In this document: positions 56,893-64,000 of the stretch, in pieces | Layout: every line of letters begins with the position of its first letter | How positions within the stretch are numbered: position 1 is the stretch's first letter | Source of the DNA: Paenibacillus turicensis | GTDB lineage: Bacteria; Bacillota; Bacilli; Paenibacillales; Paenibacillaceae | Assembly: GCF_017873435.1 (NCBI RefSeq) | Contig: NZ_JAGGKG010000015.1 | Location: forward strand, 1-64,000 | Length of the DNA stretch: 64,000 bases | Direction of reading: 5' to 3' | Notes under the pieces: generated by a model | What the model saw: only the letters and a program-made list of their open reading frames with translations | Told to the model about the DNA's origin: nothing | The model's database searches: none | Made by a program: the position numbers and the translations under genes

Positions 56893-57096
56893 GGCTCAAT
56901 CTTGAAATCATTGCTTGACACCAACCCAAACTAGCGAAGAGACAGAGAGATTCTGAAGGTTGTCTCTTAAAATCAAGTTCCACCCATAAATATACGTCAA
57001 TAATAGGAAATTGATTTTAACAACAACCGCAAGAACTCTCTGGATCGTAGCAATCAGCCTCCAGTCATTGTCAAGTACTAATTTCTATTTTGAGCC
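56893..57096. repeat. Structured repeat element, copy D (full length)
   Basis: 204 bp. Left end GGCTCAATCTTGAAATCA..TTGCTTGACA, right end TGTCAAGTACTAATTTC..TTTTGAGCC. Inner arms: CAGAGAG pairs with CTCTCTG (where copy B has CAGAGCG with CGCTCTG), and CTTAAAATCAAGTTCC faces GGAAATTGATTTTAA. No protein frame. Confidence 0.8.
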
Positions 57097-57227
57097 AAGT
57101 TTAAAACTTTATTTCTTTATTATAGCTGAGAAGGTAGTTGGATAAACACACAAAATATTGTAATTGTGTCCTATTAGGGACATGTTGTTGTCTGTTATAT
57201 TAATTATACAATTTAATTGTAAGCGCT

Positions 57228-57241
57228 TTATAAAAAATATA
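57228..57241 (+). promoter_or_regulatory. Imperfect cre-like site upstream of the galactanase gene
   Basis: TGTAAGCGCTTTAT matches 12 of 14 bases of the CcpA consensus TGWAANCGNTNWCA. It lies ahead of repeat copy E. Confidence 0.45.
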
Positions 57242-57253
57242 TTGTTTAATTAA

Positions 57254-57505
57254 GGCTCAACCTCAAAATCAGTGCTTGACAATAGGCAAACGAAGCGGAG
57301 GAGCAGAGAGATGGTGGAAAAGCGATAGTGTTACAATCTTTCTGTAAGAAAGATACTTAGAGAGCATAAGCTACTTTAAAGTCACACTTTTATCATTTCA
57401 AGACAAGTTTTAAAAAAAGTGGGACTTTAACAGCGGTTGAAACCACTCTCTGCTTCGTAGCCTCCCACTCCAAAGATTGTCAAGCACTGATTACTATGTT
57501 GAGCC
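57254..57505. repeat. Structured repeat element, copy E (long variant)
   Basis: 252 bp. Left GGCTCAACCTCAAAATCA..GTGCTTGACA, right TGTCAAGCACTGATTAC..GTTGAGCC. Arms GCAGAGAGATGGT/ACCACTCTCTGC pair, as do TTTAAAGTCACAC and GTGGGACTTTAA. It stands between the cre-like site and the galactanase start. Confidence 0.75.
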
Positions 57506-57529
57506 TGAAATAAAACTAATTTTTATTAA

Positions 57530-59542
<2,013 letters not shown>

Positions 59543-59569
59543 AGCTAAGTTTCGAGGAAAGCAGCAACG

Positions 59570-59667
59570 GTGCAGAGGGTGGCTTCGACCCCTCTTACGT
59601 CCTGATTTTCTTGAATTAGATATTTTAGTTTGGGTTAGCGGTCAAGCTCTGATTTCAAAATTGAGCC
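59570..59667. repeat. Structured repeat element, copy F (right part only)
   Basis: Ends GGTCAAGCTCTGATTTCA..AAATTGAGCC, preceded by TTTGGGTTAGC; inside GCAGAGGG and CCCCTCT-type arms remain. The left terminus is missing. It lies between the galactanase stop and its terminator. Confidence 0.6.
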
Positions 59668-59710
59668 TAAAATTATTTATCCCATTTAAACATGAATTGA
59701 TATAAACACA

Positions 59711-59769
59711 AAAAACCCGAACTCTCCAACGAAAGTTTTAAAAATTTTCGTGGGTAGTTCGGGTTTTTT
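59711..59769. terminator. Strong bidirectional terminator
   Basis: AAAACCCGAACT/AGTTCGGGTTTT with inner ACGAAA/TTTCGT, long T-run on plus. Between the convergent GH53 and GH36 genes. Confidence 0.9.
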
Positions 59770-59815
59770 TTTATTACGCAACCTACTATAAAGTATCTTT
59801 AGGTTACATATGCTA

Positions 59816-61999
59816 TTATTCCGCCTTTAATCTAAACCATGTGCTATAGAAATCTCTTTGCACCTCATCAATAATAAGTCCAGCCTGCATGAGGCGATCC
59901 CCACCAAGCAACTGTCCATCATAACGTTTAACCCGATTTTCTAGGCCCTCTACAGCTACAAGCTTGTAGTTAAGACTAGGATCAAGTCCTTCTAAATGCA
60001 CTCTGCGACGAATGGAGTTTGGCTGTGCCAACACGCGGAAATAAAACACGATTGCTTCCTGTTTATCCTCCGAGACAAACATCCATGCAGTTTCATTACC
60101 TTCAAACGGACTTTTTAGACGATATAAATCTCCTTGTTGAACAAGGCTATTGATTTCCTTGTATTGTGCAACCTGTAGCTTGATCGCTTCCTTCTCTTCC
60201 TCAGACAACGCCGTCAAATCTAGCTCATAACCAAAGTTGCCAGACATCGCAACGTCACCACGGAATGTTATTGGACTAACACGCCCTACCTGATGATTTG
60301 GGGATGCCGACACATGCGCGCCGATCGAACTCGCAGGGTAGACAAGGCTTGTGCCATATTGAATTTTTAGACGTTCAACCCCATCTGAATCATCACTTGT
60401 CCAAGTCTGTGGCATGTAATACAGCATACCAGGGTCAAAACGACCGCCACCACTAGAGCAGCACTCAAACAAGATGTGCGGGAATTCAGACGTAATTTGT
60501 TCTAGCAACTCATATAAACCAAGTACATAGCGATGCGCAATTTCCGTTTGTTTATGAGGTGGGCAATCAGCTGAACCAATTTCAGTTAAATTACGGTTCA
60601 TGTCCCACTTCACATAAGAGATCGGTACAGTTGAGAAAATTTGATGCAAGGATTGATAAATATAGTCTCTGACTTCCTTACGACTGTAATCTAGCACAAG
60701 CTGCCATCTGAATTCTGTCCGGCGACGATCTGGGACATGCAGACACCAATCTGGATGTGCACGATACAAATCACTATCTGGTGAAATCATTTCTGGCTCT
60801 ACCCATAACCCAAACTTCATATTTACGTCGTTAATTCTTTCTGCTAATTTATTTAGACCATTGGGCAACTTACTTGGATTGACTGTCCAATCTCCTAAAG
60901 AGCTGTTATCCGAGTTACGCGAACCAAACCAGCCATCATCAAGCACAAACAACTCTATCCCTAGCTTGGATGCCTCTGTGGCAATATCCACTAGCTTTTC
61001 TTCGGTAAAGTCAAAATAAGTGGCTTCCCAATTGTTTACGAGAATAGGTCTCGTAGTGTCTCGGTATTGTCCCCGGCATAATCTAGTACGATATAACCGG
61101 TGATAGATTCTAGACATTTCACCTAAGCCTTGACTGGAATAAACCATGACAACCTCAGGCGTTTCAAACTCAGCACCTTCCTCTAATACGTATCCAAAAT
61201 CAAAGGAATTGATCCCCATAGCAAAGCGAATGGATTGGAACGAGTCTTTTTCCGCTCTTGCTTCAAAATTACCACTATACACAAAACTAAAGCCATATAC
61301 TTCTCCTCGGCGCTCATCCGCATCTGGACTCACTAATGCTGCAAATGGATTTAACTGATGACTACTTACCCCTCTGCGACTCTCAATGACATTTGCTCCC
61401 TCTTTAACCGCATTGCGAGTTAATTGTGCTTCTCTTCCCCATGCCCCTGAGAGATAGACCATATCCATATCCCCTGCTGGGAAATCAACGGACATGCTTA
61501 ACGCCTGCTGTAGCACTAAGCTTGCTTTGCCATTATTCACGATACGGGTATAACGTGTAATGGCATCACCTTGCTTAAATAACGTATAAACGAGGGTAAC
61601 CTGTAACCCTGAATAAGCATCCTCTAAGTGAAGCTCTAACGTATCCGCCTCATTCTCTTTTTCTACATACACTCCTGGTAAAACACCTGATTTTTGCTTC
61701 CCTGCTGAGAGGGTGTACGACTTATATTTTAGCTCCGTAATTCTTGTACCGTCTTCAAGCTTCACTTGGTAAGCCGGATAACGGAAATCACCAGTTCCAT
61801 ATTGAGGATATTCCTGTGGTAAACGATCCAGCCCTGTGTGCTTATCACAATCCGCAAGCTGGCTTAGATCGGCATCATTACGTAAGCGCTTACCCCAATA
61901 TGCGTGAACAGGAGTATCGTTCAAAATTTGAATCACATAGCTCATGCTTTCGCCTTGCAAATGAAATAAACCTTCAGTTGGTTGTACAATAATCGCCAT
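59816..61999 (-). CDS. Alpha-galactosidase, GH36 family
   Basis: 727 residues, the size of cytoplasmic bacterial GH36 enzymes (AgaA/RafA/MelA type), without a signal peptide. Nucleophile Asp in SYVKWDMNRNLTE; acid/base Asp in QTWTSDDSDGVERL; FVLDDGWFGSR and CSSGGGRFDPGMLYY are family motifs. Releases galactose from raffinose-type sugars or galactomannan fragments. GAGAGGAG precedes ATG; an internal ATG 18 codons on is less likely. Divergent from the sugar ABC genes. Confidence 0.95.
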   Translation of the reverse strand: MAIIVQPTEGLFHLQGESMSYVIQILNDTPVHAYWGKRLRNDADLSQLADCDKHTGLDRLPQEYPQYGTGDFRYPAYQVKLEDGTRITELKYKSYTLSAGKQKSGVLPGVYVEKENEADTLELHLEDAYSGLQVTLVYTLFKQGDAITRYTRIVNNGKASLVLQQALSMSVDFPAGDMDMVYLSGAWGREAQLTRNAVKEGANVIESRRGVSSHQLNPFAALVSPDADERRGEVYGFSFVYSGNFEARAEKDSFQSIRFAMGINSFDFGYVLEEGAEFETPEVVMVYSSQGLGEMSRIYHRLYRTRLCRGQYRDTTRPILVNNWEATYFDFTEEKLVDIATEASKLGIELFVLDDGWFGSRNSDNSSLGDWTVNPSKLPNGLNKLAERINDVNMKFGLWVEPEMISPDSDLYRAHPDWCLHVPDRRRTEFRWQLVLDYSRKEVRDYIYQSLHQIFSTVPISYVKWDMNRNLTEIGSADCPPHKQTEIAHRYVLGLYELLEQITSEFPHILFECCSSGGGRFDPGMLYYMPQTWTSDDSDGVERLKIQYGTSLVYPASSIGAHVSASPNHQVGRVSPITFRGDVAMSGNFGYELDLTALSEEEKEAIKLQVAQYKEINSLVQQGDLYRLKSPFEGNETAWMFVSEDKQEAIVFYFRVLAQPNSIRRRVHLEGLDPSLNYKLVAVEGLENRVKRYDGQLLGGDRLMQAGLIIDEVQRDFYSTWFRLKAE

Positions 62000-62173
62000 C
62001 TTTTAAATCTCCTCTCGTTATATCTCTTCCTTCATTTTATTTGCTTTACCCACACTTATCAACATCTTTATTAACCAATTAACATAATTATTAATCTAAC
62101 TTCATTTATAGAGAGAGACAAGGGAGTAATGGCAAAAGCATAAAAGAATACAATTAATCATAATTGACTCCAT

Positions 62174-62201
62174 TTCTTGATGTTAGGTTTCTGCATATAC
62201 T
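62174..62201 (+). promoter_or_regulatory. Promoter of the sugar ABC operon
   Basis: -35 TTCTTG (62174-62179), 16 bp, -10 TATACT (62196-62201). Directly followed by a cre site. Confidence 0.5.
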
Positions 62202-62204
62202 CTC

Positions 62205-62218
62205 TGTAAACGCTAACA
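62205..62218 (+). promoter_or_regulatory. cre site (CcpA operator)
   Basis: TGTAAACGCTAACA matches all 14 positions of TGWAANCGNTNWCA. Being just after the -10 box it would cause carbon catabolite repression of the binding-protein operon. Confidence 0.8.
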
Positions 62219-62249
62219 AAATAACAAACTAACAAAGGGGACAGATAAA

Positions 62250-63557
62250 ATGAATAAAAGGCAATTTAAAAAATATGGGTTACTAGCATTTGTGTTAATT
62301 TTCATTTGTTCGCTCTTGCTAACTGCGTGTGATACTTCGTCAACAACCTCTCCTGCTAACTCCAACTCCAATCCAGCTAATAAGTCCAATGCCACTAGTG
62401 AGCTAAGTGGTTCCATCACCTTCCTTACGAACCGTACAGATATGATTGGAAAAGAATATGACGACTATTTAAAACGCTTTAACGAGAAATACCCTAATGT
62501 GCAAATTGAATTTGAGGCATCCCAGACGGACTATAACCAGCAGGTAAAGGTTCGTATGGCCAGTGGAGAATTACCTGATGTGTTGTTCATCCCCAATATT
62601 CCGAACTCTGATCTTCCTAAATACTTTGCCCCACTAGATGACCTAGGTTTAAATGATCAGATCACGTTTAAAGACTTCCGCTCCTTTGACAATAAAGTGT
62701 ATGGCATTGCTACAGGGAGTGCGACCGCAGGCATTGTATACAACAAAAAGGCGTTTGCTGATGCAGGGATCACTGCTATTCCGAAAACATGGGATGAGTT
62801 TCTTGCCGCGTGTGAGAAGCTGAAGCAAAACAATGTCATCCCCCTTGCCTCCAACTTTAAGGATAAATGGCCGCTAAATACATGGGCTTATGACACGCCA
62901 CGTCTCATTGAAAATAATGCAGATTTTCCAAATACAAAGCTTAAAACAGATACGCCCTTCACGTTAGATAACGGGTATGGCAAATCCTTTTCACTATTAA
63001 AGGAGCTGAATGAAAAGGGATATTTGGAGCCAGATATTAACTCTACGAATTGGGAGCAATCGAAAAAGGATATCGCGCAAGGAAAAATGGGGATGTACTA
63101 TTTAGGCAACTGGGTTATTAATCAGATCATCGGTGCAGGTACAACCTCTGACAATGTTGGATTTTTCCCATTACCGTATGACAATTCGGGTGAGCTTCAT
63201 GCTGGATTAAGTCCTGACTTTTTTTATGCCGTTGCTAAGGATGGTAAAAATGTAGAAGCGGCAAAGGCGTTTGTAAAATGGATGTTAGAGGATTCTGGGT
63301 ATGAGGACTTTGCAGGTTTTATTCCCCCGCTTAAGGATCGTCAATCCAAACTACCTCAGCTTGTAGAGTTTCAGTCTACAGGAGTAAAGCTCCAGGAGGG
63401 ACTTACGGATGATGCGGCGGTAACTGAAATCTCAAACAAAGCACAAATCGACTTACCTGCCATTATTCAGGAGTTTGTGCTTGCTAAGGATCCTCAAGCA
63501 GTACTTGATAAGTGGAATGCAGCTTGGGCGAAGGCGAAAAAGGATTTAGGCTACTAA
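62250..63557 (+). CDS. ABC sugar-binding lipoprotein
   Basis: 435 residues. Lipoprotein signal with lipobox LLTAC, Cys27, then a Ser/Asn-rich linker. The remainder is a family 1 solute-binding protein: SGSITFLTNRTDMIG, FEASQTDYNQQVKVRMASGELPDVLF, IVYNKKAFADAGITAIPKTWDEFLAACEKL. It should deliver an oligosaccharide (galactoside, from context) to the following permease. AAAGGGGA precedes ATG. Confidence 0.92.
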   Translation: MNKRQFKKYGLLAFVLIFICSLLLTACDTSSTTSPANSNSNPANKSNATSELSGSITFLTNRTDMIGKEYDDYLKRFNEKYPNVQIEFEASQTDYNQQVKVRMASGELPDVLFIPNIPNSDLPKYFAPLDDLGLNDQITFKDFRSFDNKVYGIATGSATAGIVYNKKAFADAGITAIPKTWDEFLAACEKLKQNNVIPLASNFKDKWPLNTWAYDTPRLIENNADFPNTKLKTDTPFTLDNGYGKSFSLLKELNEKGYLEPDINSTNWEQSKKDIAQGKMGMYYLGNWVINQIIGAGTTSDNVGFFPLPYDNSGELHAGLSPDFFYAVAKDGKNVEAAKAFVKWMLEDSGYEDFAGFIPPLKDRQSKLPQLVEFQSTGVKLQEGLTDDAAVTEISNKAQIDLPAIIQEFVLAKDPQAVLDKWNAAWAKAKKDLGY

Positions 63558-63617
63558 TCTAAGTAGAGGAGGACAGCTATATCACTGTCAACTAGCTACT
63601 TAGAAAGGAGGGGCTTC

Positions 63618-64000
63618 ATGTTTGGACATCTTTCTTACAATAAACAAAAGCTACTCATTATCGTTTCCTTTTTAATTATCCCATTGTCACTACTCCTTCT
63701 GCTCACCTATTACCCTGCCACAAAGCTAATTTACTATAGCTTCACGAATTGGGATGGCTATAGTCCTGATAAGCCTTGGGTGGGCTTAGCCAATTACAGA
63801 GAGGTGTTTGAAAACCCCGATATATTTCGGGTGTTCCGCCATAATTTTGCGTATTTTGTAATGGGTATCATTCAAAATATCGTTGCCATTTACTTTGCAA
63901 TTGTGCTGAACAGCAAGCTACGAGGACGTAACTTTTTCCGTACGATGTTATTTCTTCCCTATATTATGAACGGCGTAGCGGTCGCCTTTATGTTTGGTTA
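63618..64000 (+). CDS. ABC sugar permease (MsmF/UgpA type), cut by window end
   Basis: The first 127 codons are present, starting MFGHLSYNKQKLLIIVSFLI after AAAGGAGGGG. A first membrane helix, the YPATKLIYYSFTNWDG external segment and WVGLANYREVF are typical of the first permease of family-1 carbohydrate ABC importers; helices 2 and 3 follow with LRGRNFFRTMLFLPYIMNGVAVAFMFG. It continues beyond the window; a second permease gene is expected next. Confidence 0.9.
   Translation, partial: MFGHLSYNKQKLLIIVSFLIIPLSLLLLLTYYPATKLIYYSFTNWDGYSPDKPWVGLANYREVFENPDIFRVFRHNFAYFVMGIIQNIVAIYFAIVLNSKLRGRNFFRTMLFLPYIMNGVAVAFMFG

Overview
The window looks like chromosomal DNA of a low-GC, endospore-forming member of the Bacillales. 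A Brevibacillus- or Paenibacillus-like genome fits best; this is an inference from gene content, not from a search. Pointers are a Bacillus-type rRNA operon leader next to ygxA and perR (a neighbourhood I recall from Bacillus subtilis), the spore protein YyaC, a full rsbV-rsbW-sigB module, DUF1128, YtxH and DUF948 proteins, and strong AAGGAGG-type ribosome binding sites. I see no prophage, insertion-sequence transposase, CRISPR array or tRNA gene.

Layout. 1-305 is the promoter and leader region of a 16S rRNA gene lying just outside the window, read on the minus strand. 0.4-5.7 kb: ygxA, a GH18 spore-type hydrolase, perR and a DUF4097 membrane protein. 5.8-9.6 kb: the gatCAB operon plus a GNAT gene. 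9.7-18.8 kb: small unknowns, a DedA/thioredoxin-like/metallo-hydrolase operon, an O-antigen-ligase-like protein, an RNA-methyltransferase-like protein, an alpha/beta hydrolase and yyaC. 18.9-19.2 kb: a probable type I toxin-antitoxin locus. 19.3-28.4 kb: an asparaginase, small stress-type membrane proteins, the SigB partner-switching operon with an upstream histidine kinase and PP2C phosphatase, and an NlpC/P60 hydrolase. 28.7-36 kb: housekeeping and hypothetical genes. 36.2-37.9 kb: a WYL regulator and a chloramphenicol acetyltransferase with a leader-peptide attenuator. 38-47.8 kb: transglutaminase-like protein, glutaredoxin, thioredoxin reductase, a PfeT-like metal-exporting ATPase behind a Fur-family box, LysR/O-methyltransferase, metY and an oxalate-decarboxylase-like bicupin. 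47.8-54 kb: an ECF sigma factor embedded in two ABC transporter modules. 54.5-56.8 kb: deoC and thrC. 57.5-64 kb: a galactan/galactoside utilisation locus (GH53 galactanase, GH36 alpha-galactosidase, sugar-binding lipoprotein and the start of its permease) with CcpA-type cre sites.

The most interesting unexplained signal is a family of at least seven dispersed, non-coding inverted-repeat elements. Their termini resemble GGCTCAATCTTGAAATCA..GTGCTTGACA, and their arms differ between copies in a compensatory way, which argues for selection on, or recent origin from, a folded structure. Four of the seven lie between 54.1 and 59.7 kb. Other notable points are the type I toxin with a hairpin over its Shine-Dalgarno sequence, the inducible cat leader, a receiver domain without its phosphoacceptor Asp in the SigB locus, an altered active-site lid in the oxalate-decarboxylase-like protein, and a 13-bp perfect hairpin in the leader of the PfeT-like ATPase.
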